A stretch of DNA of 64,000 bases from Microvirga solisilvae. Lineage in GTDB: Bacteria > Pseudomonadota > Alphaproteobacteria > Rhizobiales > Beijerinckiaceae. The notes beneath the pieces were generated by a model. The model worked only from the letters and a program-made list of their open reading frames with translations. It searched no databases and had not been told where the DNA came from. This document shows positions 8,527 through 16,558 of this stretch, one piece after another. The stretch lies in NCBI RefSeq assembly GCF_022808595.1, contig NZ_JAKUCN010000002.1:124001-188000 (forward strand), in the 5' to 3' direction. Within the stretch, counting starts at the first letter, position 1, and the number at the start of each line of letters is the position of its first letter. Both the position numbers and the translations under genes were made by a program.

Positions 8527-9239
8527 CGGCTCTTGTCATCGAGAACCTCAGTCATGGGTTCGGGCGACGCAAGGCTCTTTCCGATGTGAGCCTCACCATC
8601 GATCCGGGCGCCTTCATGGTGTTGCTCGGCCCCAACGGGGCGGGGAAGACCACGCTCGTCTCGCTCGCCACCGGTTTATACAATGCACAACAGGGCGATA
8701 TCCGCATCTTCGGACATTCGATCAGCCGCGATCCGCTGCCGGCACTCGCCGATCTCGGCGTCGTCTTCCAGATGCCGACCCTCGACCTCGACCTGACCGT
8801 TATGGACAACCTCGCTTATCACGCAGCTTTGCGTGGGCTTTCCCGCGCAAAGGGTCTGGAACGGGCTTCCGTCGAGCTGGAACGGCTCGGCATTGCCGAG
8901 CGAGCCCACGACAAGGTACGCGCCCTGTCGGGAGGATTGCGGCGGCGCGTCGAGATCGCCCGCGCCCTCCTGCACGATCCCCGTCTTCTGATCGTCGACG
9001 AGGCGACCGCCGGTCTCGATGTGGCGGGGCGGCACATGTTGCTCACGCATGTGCGCTCCTTATGCGGGGAGGGAATCAGCGTGCTGTGGGCCACACACAT
9101 GCTGGACGAGATCGAGCCCGCAGACAGGCTTGCGGTGCTGCATCGGGGATCGCTGCGATGGACGGGGGCGGCGAGCGAACTCGCATCTCCGGAAAATCTT
9201 GAAGCTGCATTCCTGCAGCTTATGGGAGAAGCGGCATGA
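8523..9239 (+). CDS. ABC transporter ATP-binding protein, PQQ alcohol dehydrogenase system (PedB/LutE-like)
   Basis: This is a 238-residue ATPase with Walker A GPNGAGKTTL, Q-loop VFQMPTLDLDLTV, signature LSGGLRRRVEIARAL, Walker B LLIVDEATAGLD and switch histidine in ATHMLDEIE. It resembles the CcmA/DrrA-type ATPases that work with ABC-2 permeases and is followed directly by one. The start at 8523 forms an ATGA overlap with the beta-propeller stop; an in-frame ATG at 8502 is less likely. With the genes on either side it forms the PedA1-A2-B-C arrangement. In relatives this transporter is needed for growth on alcohols with rare-earth elements, which I apply here only as inference. Confidence 0.87.
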   Translation: MTALVIENLSHGFGRRKALSDVSLTIDPGAFMVLLGPNGAGKTTLVSLATGLYNAQQGDIRIFGHSISRDPLPALADLGVVFQMPTLDLDLTVMDNLAYHAALRGLSRAKGLERASVELERLGIAERAHDKVRALSGGLRRRVEIARALLHDPRLLIVDEATAGLDVAGRHMLLTHVRSLCGEGISVLWATHMLDEIEPADRLAVLHRGSLRWTGAASELASPENLEAAFLQLMGEAA

Positions 9240-10039
9240 GCATGCGTCATGCCGCTTTGGCCTTCTCAGGCATCATGCGCCGGGAAATGCTGCGCTTCAT
9301 CGGCCAGCATGGGCGCTTCGCGGCAGCAATCGTGCGGCCTCTCGTATGGCTCGGCATCTTCGCAGCGGGCTTTCGCTCCGTGCTGGGGCTTTCCATCATC
9401 CCACCTTACCAGACCTACATTCTCTATGAGGTCTATATCGTACCAGGACTTGCCGGGATGATGCTGCTCTTCCACGGCATGCAGAATTCCCTCTCCATGG
9501 TCTACGATCGCGAAATGGGCTCGATGCGCGTTCTCCTGACCGCACCCCTGCCGCGATGGTGGCTTTTGGGCGCGCGGCTACTTGCCAGCACGATTACGGT
9601 TCTGCCGGTCGTATACGGCTTCCTGCTGCTGGCCCGCTTCTGGGAGGTGCGCCCGCCGGCTTTCGGCTATGCGGCGGCCTTGCCTGCTTTGGTTCTGGCG
9701 GGCCTCATGCTCGGTGCTTTCGGCCTGGCTCTTTCCTCCCTCATCCGCCAGCTTGAGAATTTCGCGGGCGTGATGAACTTCGTCATCTTCCCGGCCTTCT
9801 TTGCTTCGACCGCGCTCTATCCCCTCTGGCGGCTGGAAGAAGTCAGTCCCGTTCTGGCGGCTTTTGCCTGGGCCAATCCTTTCTCGCATGCGGTCGAGCT
9901 GATCCGTTTCGCGCTTTATGGACAGCTGGAGCCTTTCTCCCTCCTTGTCTGTAGTGTCTCTCTCATCGTCTTCTTCAGCCTTGCCGTCTGGGGTTACGAT
10001 CCGGGACGAGGTTTCTGGGCCCGCCGAGCCGTCGAATGA
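9236..10039 (+). CDS. ABC-2 family transporter permease, PQQ alcohol dehydrogenase system (PedC/LutF-like)
   Basis: This is an integral membrane protein of 267 residues with six hydrophobic segments in the ABC-2 arrangement. It includes the VYDREMGSMRVLLTAPLPRW cytoplasmic loop and the later FFASTALYPLWRLEE and NPFSHAVELIRFALYG segments typical of this family. It overlaps the ATPase stop by 4 bases. It is the membrane partner of the ATPase at 8523. ABC-2 permeases are often exporters, yet this subgroup is linked to metal uptake in lanthanide users, so the transport direction is open. Its own stop overlaps an ATG at 10036 that gives only a very short frame. Confidence 0.87.
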   Translation: MSMRHAALAFSGIMRREMLRFIGQHGRFAAAIVRPLVWLGIFAAGFRSVLGLSIIPPYQTYILYEVYIVPGLAGMMLLFHGMQNSLSMVYDREMGSMRVLLTAPLPRWWLLGARLLASTITVLPVVYGFLLLARFWEVRPPAFGYAAALPALVLAGLMLGAFGLALSSLIRQLENFAGVMNFVIFPAFFASTALYPLWRLEEVSPVLAAFAWANPFSHAVELIRFALYGQLEPFSLLVCSVSLIVFFSLAVWGYDPGRGFWARRAVE

Positions 10040-10042
10040 AAG

Positions 10043-10068
10043 GGAACAGGTCAATTCGCTTCATCGTT
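10043..10068 (+). promoter_or_regulatory. Possible EcfG-type promoter (GGAAC-N17-CGTT)
   Basis: GGAAC at 10043-10047 and CGTT at 10065-10068 are separated by 17 bases, which fits the general-stress sigma EcfG consensus (GGAAC, 16-17 bases, CGTT). It sits just after the permease stop and ahead of the 55-residue gene and the dehydrogenase. An EcfG-like sigma gene lies at 63096-63647. About one such match is expected by chance in a window of this size, so this is weak. Confidence 0.25.
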
Positions 10069-10076
10069 GCTGTTGC

Positions 10077-10244
10077 ATGGCAAAGCCGCAGAACAGTTCC
10101 TTGAAGAAAGACCTCCGGGTTTTCGGCGACCCAGGTTTTCTGGTGGCCTTGCTGATCATTGGAATTCTATGCGCCATAGGCGCAGGCATCTTGTTCTACG
10201 CCACGGATAAGTATGGCATCTCCGTTCGCGAGTACTGGCGCTGA
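10077..10244 (+). CDS. Small single-pass membrane protein of the PQQ dehydrogenase island
   Basis: This is a 55-residue product with a charged N-terminus (MAKPQNSSLKKDLRVFGDPG), one strong hydrophobic helix (FLVALLIIGILCAIGAGILF, about residues 22-41) and a short C-terminal tail ending in ISVREYWR. I do not recognise the family. It sits between the ABC-2 permease and the dehydrogenase, in the same direction, and is short enough to be missed by gene callers. A small membrane protein here could assist the permease or the oxidase, but this is a guess. No strong ribosome binding site is visible before ATG 10077, which lowers confidence. Confidence 0.5.
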   Translation: MAKPQNSSLKKDLRVFGDPGFLVALLIIGILCAIGAGILFYATDKYGISVREYWR

Positions 10245-10275
10245 TCGGTTCCCGGACGCTGCGTAACAATATTGA

Positions 10276-10293
10276 AAATCGTGATCACGATTT
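10276..10293. promoter_or_regulatory. Perfect 18-bp palindrome upstream of the PQQ dehydrogenase
   Basis: AAATCGTGATCACGATTT is a perfect inverted repeat centred between 10284 and 10285, about 80 bases before the dehydrogenase start. It is framed by a second inverted pair, GTTCCCG at 10248-10254 and CGGGAAC at 10294-10300. With no loop and no T-run it looks more like an operator for a dimeric regulator than a terminator, though a nested hairpin in the transcript is also possible. No regulator gene is encoded next to it. Confidence 0.5.
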
Positions 10294-10372
10294 CGGGAAC
10301 ATAGCCAAAGCTGAACAGTTGGAGTCGAGCCGCCGATGATGCGGCGCGTCCTCGCGTTCCGGAGAACACATC

Positions 10373-12178
10373 GTGGGTCTCACGCGCCTCGTTTGTGCCT
10401 TGGCTGCTTTTTTGCTGGTTTGGCCGTCCTCCCTGATTCTTGGTCAAACTCAGCCGCAGCCGTCGGCTCCGTCCTTTGCCGCCACCCCTGAAGACGGACA
10501 ATGGGCGATTCCGCAAAAGAATTACGCCAATACCCGCTACAGCGATCTGGCCGAGATCAACACGGGTAATGTGAAGAATCTCCAGGTCGCCTTCACCTTC
10601 TCGACAGGTGTGAACAAGGGCCAGGAATCAGCCCCGCTCGTCGTCGGCACGATGATGTATGTGCTCTCGCCTTATCCGAACATTCTCTACGCGCTCGACC
10701 TGACGCAAGCAGGCGCGCCGATGAAATGGCAGTACAACCCGAAACCCGCCGCCGCGGCGCAGGGTGTTGCCTGCTGCGATGTGGTCAATCGCGGCCCCAC
10801 TTTCTCCAATGGCAAAGTCTTCTTCACGACGCTCGATGCGCATGTGGTGGCAGTAAACGCGGAAACGGGCGAGGAGGTCTGGAAGACCAAGCTCGGTGAC
10901 ATCAACAGGGGCGAGACCATGACGATGGCCCCGCTCGTGGCGAAGGACAAGGTGTTCGTCGGAATTTCGGGCGGTGAATACGGCGTGCGCGGCTGGATCC
11001 AGGCGCTTGATATCAACTCGGGGCAAAGCGTCTGGAAGGCCTATAATACCGGGCCCGATCAGGACGTGAAGATCGGCCCGAACTTCAAGCCTTTTTACGA
11101 CAGTGACAAGGGCAAGGATCTCGGCACCACCACCTGGCCTGCGGATGCCTGGCAGCAGGGCGGCGGCACGGTGTGGGGCTGGCTGTCCTACGATCCCGAT
11201 CTGAACCTGCTCTATCACGGCACCGGCAATCCAGGCCCGTGGAATCCCAATCAACGTCCTGGCGATAACAAGTGGACGGCGGGAATCTTTGCGCGCGATC
11301 CTGACACGGGCGAGGCACGTTGGTTCTACCAGACCGCACCGCATGACATTCACGATTGGGACACCATCAACGAGATGATCCTGCTCGACATGGAGTGGGA
11401 GGGAAAGCCCCGGAAAGTGTTGGTCCATCCAGGGCGCACCGGCTACCTCTATGTCATCGATCGGACCACCGGCGAGGTGCTTTCCGCAAAGCCATTTCAC
11501 GCACTTACCGCCTCGACTGGCTTTGACCTGAAGACGGGACGGATGCAGGTGAACGCCGAAAAGGAGCCGGTGAACAACCGCGTGGTGCGCGACATCTGCC
11601 CGACCGCACCGGGCGCGAAGGATTGGAACCCAAGCGCCTTCTCGCACAAGACCGGCCTTCTCTACATCCCGCACATGAACATGTGCATGGATTGGGAAAG
11701 CGTGGAGCCGAACTACATCGCCGGAACGCCTTATGTGGGCGCCGAGGTGCGCATGTATCCCGGTCCTGGCGGGCATATGGGCGAATTCACCGCCTGGGAT
11801 ATTCGCGAAGGCAAGGAACTCTGGACCATCAACGAGCGCTTCCCGCTCTGGAGCGGCGCGCTCGCGACGGCGGGTGACGTGGTCTTCTACGGAACCATGG
11901 ATGGATGGTTCAAGGCCGTGCACGCCCGGTCCGGCGAGGTGCTGTGGCAGTTCAAGCTCGATTCCGGAATCATCGGCCAGCCCACCACCTATCGCGGGCC
12001 TGATGGCAAGCAATATGTGGCCATTCTCTCCGGCGTCGGCGGTTGGGCGGGCTCCATCGTGTCTAATGATCTCGACCCACGCGACGGCACGAGCGCAAAG
12101 GGTTTCGTGAACGCCATGCGCGAATTGAAGAACGTCACCACGAAGGGAGGCACACTCTATGTGTTCAAGCTTCCTTAA
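10373..12178 (+). CDS. PQQ-dependent alcohol dehydrogenase, lanthanide (Asp-x-Asp) type
   Basis: This is a 601-residue periplasmic quinoprotein of the methanol/ethanol dehydrogenase family. It oxidises an alcohol (possibly methanol or a short alcohol) and passes electrons to cytochrome c. The signal peptide is at residues 1-24. An eight-bladed propeller is suggested by repeats such as LDAHVVAVNAETGEEVWKTK. Active-site hallmarks are the vicinal cysteines C134-C135 in ACCDVVNRG, E202 in GGEYGVRG, N286 in GTGNPGPWN and D328 in HDWDTINEM. D330, two residues after the catalytic Asp, is the extra carboxylate found in rare-earth-dependent enzymes (XoxF, PedH) and replaced by Ala in calcium enzymes. 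The start is GTG with GGAG upstream. The exact clade (XoxF or another lanthanide alcohol dehydrogenase) cannot be settled by eye. Confidence 0.92.
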   Translation: MGLTRLVCALAAFLLVWPSSLILGQTQPQPSAPSFAATPEDGQWAIPQKNYANTRYSDLAEINTGNVKNLQVAFTFSTGVNKGQESAPLVVGTMMYVLSPYPNILYALDLTQAGAPMKWQYNPKPAAAAQGVACCDVVNRGPTFSNGKVFFTTLDAHVVAVNAETGEEVWKTKLGDINRGETMTMAPLVAKDKVFVGISGGEYGVRGWIQALDINSGQSVWKAYNTGPDQDVKIGPNFKPFYDSDKGKDLGTTTWPADAWQQGGGTVWGWLSYDPDLNLLYHGTGNPGPWNPNQRPGDNKWTAGIFARDPDTGEARWFYQTAPHDIHDWDTINEMILLDMEWEGKPRKVLVHPGRTGYLYVIDRTTGEVLSAKPFHALTASTGFDLKTGRMQVNAEKEPVNNRVVRDICPTAPGAKDWNPSAFSHKTGLLYIPHMNMCMDWESVEPNYIAGTPYVGAEVRMYPGPGGHMGEFTAWDIREGKELWTINERFPLWSGALATAGDVVFYGTMDGWFKAVHARSGEVLWQFKLDSGIIGQPTTYRGPDGKQYVAILSGVGGWAGSIVSNDLDPRDGTSAKGFVNAMRELKNVTTKGGTLYVFKLP

Positions 12179-12983
12179 AGGGGGAGTTCTTGCAGCGTTT
12201 CTCGTGCTGGCAGGTGGCGTGCAGGCGCGCGAGCTTCGTGTCTGCGCCGATCCCAACAACATGCCTTTGTCCAACGAAGCGGGCGAAGGTTTCGAGAACA
12301 AGATCGTCGAGTTGATCGCGCAGGATCTCGGGGCGGAAGTTCGCTACACCTGGTGGGCGCAAAGGCGCGGCTTCCTGCGCAACACGTTGAAGGCCGGAAC
12401 CTGCGATCTCGTCCCCGGCCTTCCCGCCAATCTCGAAGGCGTTCGCACGACCGCGCCCTATTATCGCTCGGCCTATGTGTTCGTGACACGCGCCAGCGGG
12501 CCCGAGGTATCGTCCTTCAACGATCCTGTCCTTCGCCAAGCGAAGGTGGGTGTACACCTGATCGGCGATGACGGTTCCAATACGCCGCCGGCTCATGCCC
12601 TGGCCCGCAGAGGCATTGTCGAGAATGTACGCGGCTACATGATCTATGGCGATTACAGCCAGCCGAACCCGCCCGCGCGCATTCTCCACGATCTTGCCGA
12701 AGGTGAGATCGATATCGCAATCGTCTGGGGCGCTTTAGGCAGTTATTTCGCACAGCATGAGAAGATTCCGCTGAAAGTCACGCCCGTGAGACCAGCCTTC
12801 GATGGACCACAGCTTCCCATGGTGTTCGATATTTCCATGGCCGTGCGCAAGGAGGACGAGGCGCTGCGCCAGGAAATCGACGCAGCGCTCTCCCGCCGTC
12901 GCGCCGATATCGATGCCATCTTGTCGGCTTACAATGTTCCGCGTCTCGATGGTGGCCTGAAGCAGGCGGAGCACAGGCCATGA
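12159..12983 (+). CDS. XoxJ/MxaJ-like periplasmic binding protein, quinoprotein associated
   Basis: This is an exported protein of 274 residues with signal peptide ending around GGVQA and mature start RELRVCADPNNMPLSNEAG. It has the type II periplasmic-binding fold of the family encoded beside PQQ dehydrogenases (MxaJ/XoxJ). It shows GFENKIVELIAQDLGAEV, TCDLVPGLPA and YYRSAYVFVTR, all usual for that group. XoxJ is thought to help activate or metallate the dehydrogenase rather than to serve an ABC transporter. The gene overlaps the end of the dehydrogenase gene by 20 bases in another frame and overlaps the next gene by 4, so co-translation is likely. Confidence 0.86.
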   Translation: MCSSFLKGGVLAAFLVLAGGVQARELRVCADPNNMPLSNEAGEGFENKIVELIAQDLGAEVRYTWWAQRRGFLRNTLKAGTCDLVPGLPANLEGVRTTAPYYRSAYVFVTRASGPEVSSFNDPVLRQAKVGVHLIGDDGSNTPPAHALARRGIVENVRGYMIYGDYSQPNPPARILHDLAEGEIDIAIVWGALGSYFAQHEKIPLKVTPVRPAFDGPQLPMVFDISMAVRKEDEALRQEIDAALSRRRADIDAILSAYNVPRLDGGLKQAEHRP

Positions 12984-13540
12984 GAACGCTTCTGATCCTG
13001 CCGCTCTTAGCCTTCACACTCGCCGCCTGCGAACGCGAGGATCGGGAATATCGATCCAATCCCGTAACAGCTGAGTCTCAGGAAAAGATTGCGCTCGTGC
13101 CTCTCTCAGCGGGCCCCGGCGGTCCGACGGAGCAGCGCTCCGGTCTCGGCAAGGAATACGAGGAGAACGCCTTTCACATCTCGCAGGGCCAGCGATTCTA
13201 TGTCTGGTTCAACTGCAATGGCTGCCACGCCAATGGCGGCGGCGATTCAGGCCCCGCATTGATGGACGACCGCTGGATCTATGGCGGGCAGATCGAGAAT
13301 ATCGTGCAGACGATCCGTGAGGGCCGCCCAAACGGCATGCCGTCTTTTCGCGGGAAGATCCCCGACGATCAGATCTGGCAGATCGCAGCCTATATCCGCT
13401 CCATGGGCCGCAACGTGCCGAAGCCCGCTGCACCCGGGCGCAAGGATGACATGAGCCCAGGCCCGGCCGAGCAGCGCCGTCCGCCAGGCGAGGTCATCGA
13501 TGGCGGCCAGGTGCCTCCGTCCGCGCAGATGCCGCAATGA
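12980..13540 (+). CDS. Cytochrome c lipoprotein
   Basis: This is a class I c-type cytochrome of 186 residues with a lipobox (FTLAAC, Cys15), so it is probably anchored to a membrane facing the periplasm. One haem site, CNGCH, lies about residue 77. A later methionine in GRPNGMPSFRGKIPDD is the likely distal ligand, followed by the QIWQIAAYIRSMG helix. The C-terminal tail is rich in Pro and charged residues. Its position between the dehydrogenase/XoxJ pair and the oxidase genes suggests it is the electron acceptor linking them (XoxG role), which is inference. ATGA overlap with the upstream gene. Confidence 0.88.
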   Translation: MRTLLILPLLAFTLAACEREDREYRSNPVTAESQEKIALVPLSAGPGGPTEQRSGLGKEYEENAFHISQGQRFYVWFNCNGCHANGGGDSGPALMDDRWIYGGQIENIVQTIREGRPNGMPSFRGKIPDDQIWQIAAYIRSMGRNVPKPAAPGRKDDMSPGPAEQRRPPGEVIDGGQVPPSAQMPQ

Positions 13541-13547
13541 GGCGATC

Positions 13548-14549
13548 ATGAAGAGGGCTTTTTCTATCCTTCTTCTGAGCCTGCCCCTCGCAGGATGCCA
13601 GGGCTGGCAATCGGCGCTCGATGCGCAGGGGCCCTCGGCGCAGGCGCTTGCGGAGATGTTCTGGATCTTCGTGGCGGTGCTGGGCATCGTCTGGGTATTG
13701 ACCATGACGGCGCTTCTCCTGGCTTTGCGCAGAAGGCGGCCTGCCGATGCGGACCCGCTTTCGACGGATCCCGGCACGGAGCGGCGCATGACGATCACGG
13801 TGTCTGTTGCCGTTGCTCTGACGCTCGTCACCGTGATCGCCCTCACAGGCTTGAGCTATGCCGCTCAGAAGGTGCTCTTCTCGCATAAGGATGGCGCGCT
13901 GACCCTGTTGGTGACGGGTCAGCAATGGTGGTGGAAGATCACTTACGAGAATGAGCAGCCGAACCTTGTCTTCACCACCGCGAACGAGATCCATATTCCC
14001 GTCGGCAAGCCGGTTCTGATCAAGCTCGAATCGGCAGACGTGATCCATTCCTTCTGGGTTCCCAACCTCACAGGCAAGATGGACGCGATTCCCGGGCGTC
14101 AGAACCAGCTTCAGATCCAGGCGGATCGGCCGGGAATTTATCGCGCGCAATGCGCGGAGTTCTGCGGCCTTCAGCATGCGCATATGGGCATGCTCGTCGT
14201 TGCTGAACCGAAGGAGGATTTCGAACGCTGGCGCAACCACCAGGTCTCGTCCGCCATTCCGCCGAACGATCCCGAGCGCCAGCGCGGCATGGAGGTCTTT
14301 CTCTCGAAGCCCTGCATCATGTGCCATCAGGTGCGCGGCACGGATGCGGGCGGCAAGGTTGCCCCGGATCTCACCCATGTGGGAAGCCGCCGCTATATCG
14401 GCGCCGGGACGCTCGAGACCACACGCGGCAATATCGCGGCCTGGATCATCGATCCGCATGGCATCAAGCCGGGCGTGAACATGCCGACGATCCAGCTCGA
14501 ACCTGACGAGGTGCAACCGCTTGCAAGCTATCTGGAGGGGTTGAAGTGA
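13548..14549 (+). CDS. coxB: Cytochrome c oxidase subunit II with fused cytochrome c (caa3 type)
   Basis: This is a 333-residue subunit II. It begins with a lipoprotein signal (SLPLAGC), then two membrane helices, then the CuA cupredoxin domain. The CuA ligands are visible: His in VIHSFWVPN and the cluster CAEFCGLQHAHM. A C-terminal cytochrome c domain with haem site CIMCH and methionine in GVNMPTIQLEPDE makes this the caa3 type, which takes electrons directly from soluble or anchored cytochrome c. The start at 13548 was chosen for its lipobox; an in-frame extension to 13500 has no support. The gene ends in a GTGA overlap with subunit I. Confidence 0.94.
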   Translation: MKRAFSILLLSLPLAGCQGWQSALDAQGPSAQALAEMFWIFVAVLGIVWVLTMTALLLALRRRRPADADPLSTDPGTERRMTITVSVAVALTLVTVIALTGLSYAAQKVLFSHKDGALTLLVTGQQWWWKITYENEQPNLVFTTANEIHIPVGKPVLIKLESADVIHSFWVPNLTGKMDAIPGRQNQLQIQADRPGIYRAQCAEFCGLQHAHMGMLVVAEPKEDFERWRNHQVSSAIPPNDPERQRGMEVFLSKPCIMCHQVRGTDAGGKVAPDLTHVGSRRYIGAGTLETTRGNIAAWIIDPHGIKPGVNMPTIQLEPDEVQPLASYLEGLK

Positions 14550-16558
14550 CGAAAGCCATCACTCCTCACGAGCTCGATGCGGTCCCTGAAGTCACGCGTC
14601 TCGCCACGGGCGAACGTGGTGGCGTTTCCGGAGCAAGGAGCGAGGCGGATTATTCGCCGGATCCGAAGGAGCTTCGTGACGATCAGGTGGATGGCCCCGA
14701 GCTCACGGCGCGGCTCGCCAAGACCTGGGGCACGCAGAAAGGCTTGATCGGCGCGCTTTCCACAGTCGACCACAAGGTCATCGGCCGCCGGTACATCATC
14801 ACTGCTCTTTTCTTCCTCTTTTTGGGCGGGTTGTCGGCGGTCGCCATGCGCCTGCAGCTGGCAAGGCCCGAGAGCAGCCTGATCGGGCCTGATCTCTACA
14901 ATCAACTCTTCACCATGCACGGCACGACGATGATGTTTCTCTTCGGCGTGCCCATCGGCGAGGCTTTCGCGGTCTATCTGGTGCCGCTCATGGTCGGCAC
15001 GCGCAACATCGCCTTTCCCCGCCTGAACGCCTTTTCCTATTACGTCTATCTGTTCGGCGGCCTCATGATCTGGCTGGCCTTCATGCTGAATATCGGGCCG
15101 GATGTGGGCTGGTTCGCCTATGTACCGTTGTCGGGGCCTGAATTCTCGCCGGGCAAGCGGGCGGATATCTGGGCGCAGATGATCACGTTCACGGAGGTCG
15201 CGGGCATCTCTGTCGCGATCTCGGTCATCGTGACGGTCTTCAAGCTGCGTGCGCCTGGCATGACGCTCGACCGGATCCCGCTTTTCGTCTGGGCCGAGCT
15301 GATCAATTCCTTCGTGATCATCTTCGCGATGCCCGCCGTGGTCACAGCCTCCGCCCTGCTGCTCATGGACCGGCTCGTGGGTACCCACATCTTCAATCCG
15401 GCGGAAGGCGGCGACGCGCTGCTGTACCAGCATCTGTTCTGGTTCTTCGGCCACCCGGAGGTCTACATCATCTTCCTTCCGGCAACGGGCTGGGTGTCGG
15501 CCATCGTCGTCACCTTCGCGCGCCGACAGGCCTTCGGCTATATCGCGCTCGTTCTTTCGCTCATCGCCACAGGCTTCTTGTCGTTCGGGCTCTGGGTGCA
15601 CCACATGTTCACCACGGGTTTGCCGCAGCTTGGCGCCAGCTTCTTCACGGCATCGAGCATGCTCATCGCCATTCCCAACGGCATTCAGATCTTCTGCTGG
15701 ATCGCAACGCTCTGGGATGGGCGGCCCGTGTTCCGCACGCCGCTCCTCTTCGTCATCGGCTTCTTCTTCATCTTCGTGGCGGGCGGGCTTTCCGGCATCA
15801 TGCTGGCCTCCGTGCCGCTCGATGCCCAAGTGCACGACACGTTCTTCGTGGTGGCGCATTTCCACTATGTGCTCATCGGCGGCAACGTCTTTCCGCTGAT
15901 CGGCGCGATCTATTACTGGTTCCCGAAATTCACCGGTCGGATGATGAACGAGCGCCTCGGAAAATGGCATTTCGGGCTCGCCTTCATAGGCTTCAACGTG
16001 GCCTTCTTCCCCATGCACATCACAGGCCTCATGGGCATGCCGCGGCGCGTCTATACCTATCTGCCGGAGATGGGCTGGGGGAACCTGAACATGATCTCCA
16101 CCATCGGCGCGGCTGTCTTCTTCGGGAGCTTCCTGCTCTTCCTCTACAACATCGTCACGAGCGCACGCCGCGGCCCCTTGGCTGGCCCCAATCCCTGGAA
16201 TGCCGGCACCCTCGAATGGGCTTCCGCCTCGCCGCCGATGCCGCAGAATTTTGACCGCATTCCCATCGTGACCAATCGCGAGCCACTCTGGGCCCATCGC
16301 GATAGCCTGCCGGTGGCAGCGGGCTTGAGCGTGGAGAACCGGGAGCAGATCGTTTCCACCGTCACCGCCGGTCGCGCGGATCTGCGCGAGAGCACGCCCG
16401 AGCCTTCGATCTGGCCCTTCCTGTCGGCGGTGGCGATCACGATCCTGTTCGTCGGTTCGATGTTCACGCCCTGGGCTCTGGTGTGGGGCACGCCGCCCCT
16501 GGCTCTCGCTTTGATCGGCTGGTTCTGGCCGAAGGCCGGCACAGAGGACGAGCGATGA
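14546..16558 (+). CDS. ctaD: Cytochrome c oxidase subunit I, extended caa3 type
   Basis: This is the catalytic oxygen-reducing subunit, 670 residues, with a GTG start overlapping the subunit II stop. Haem and copper ligands are seen in TMHGTTMMF, FFGHPEVYIIFLPATG (His-Tyr pair), HHMFTTG and HDTFFVVAHFHYV. It is longer than the usual 530-560 residues. An N-terminal hydrophilic extension of about 65 residues precedes the first helix, and after the twelfth helix a linker leads to two further hydrophobic segments (WPFLSAVAITILFVGSMFTP and WGTPPLALALIGWFWP). Such a 14-helix form is known for caa3 oxidases, where the extra helices replace the first two of subunit III. The downstream subunit III is correspondingly short. 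Confidence 0.95.
   Translation: MTKAITPHELDAVPEVTRLATGERGGVSGARSEADYSPDPKELRDDQVDGPELTARLAKTWGTQKGLIGALSTVDHKVIGRRYIITALFFLFLGGLSAVAMRLQLARPESSLIGPDLYNQLFTMHGTTMMFLFGVPIGEAFAVYLVPLMVGTRNIAFPRLNAFSYYVYLFGGLMIWLAFMLNIGPDVGWFAYVPLSGPEFSPGKRADIWAQMITFTEVAGISVAISVIVTVFKLRAPGMTLDRIPLFVWAELINSFVIIFAMPAVVTASALLLMDRLVGTHIFNPAEGGDALLYQHLFWFFGHPEVYIIFLPATGWVSAIVVTFARRQAFGYIALVLSLIATGFLSFGLWVHHMFTTGLPQLGASFFTASSMLIAIPNGIQIFCWIATLWDGRPVFRTPLLFVIGFFFIFVAGGLSGIMLASVPLDAQVHDTFFVVAHFHYVLIGGNVFPLIGAIYYWFPKFTGRMMNERLGKWHFGLAFIGFNVAFFPMHITGLMGMPRRVYTYLPEMGWGNLNMISTIGAAVFFGSFLLFLYNIVTSARRGPLAGPNPWNAGTLEWASASPPMPQNFDRIPIVTNREPLWAHRDSLPVAAGLSVENREQIVSTVTAGRADLRESTPEPSIWPFLSAVAITILFVGSMFTPWALVWGTPPLALALIGWFWPKAGTEDER

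Noticed and set aside
10628-12301. 557-codon minus-strand frame opposite the PQQ dehydrogenase
   Set aside because: The sense strand holds a complete quinoprotein with all active-site residues. The antisense product has no recognisable features.
14528-16297. 589-codon open frame on the minus strand opposite cytochrome oxidase subunit I
   Set aside because: It is antisense to an unambiguous oxidase gene. Its product is a low-complexity His/Glu/Arg-rich sequence with no ribosome binding site, a usual artefact of high-GC coding DNA.
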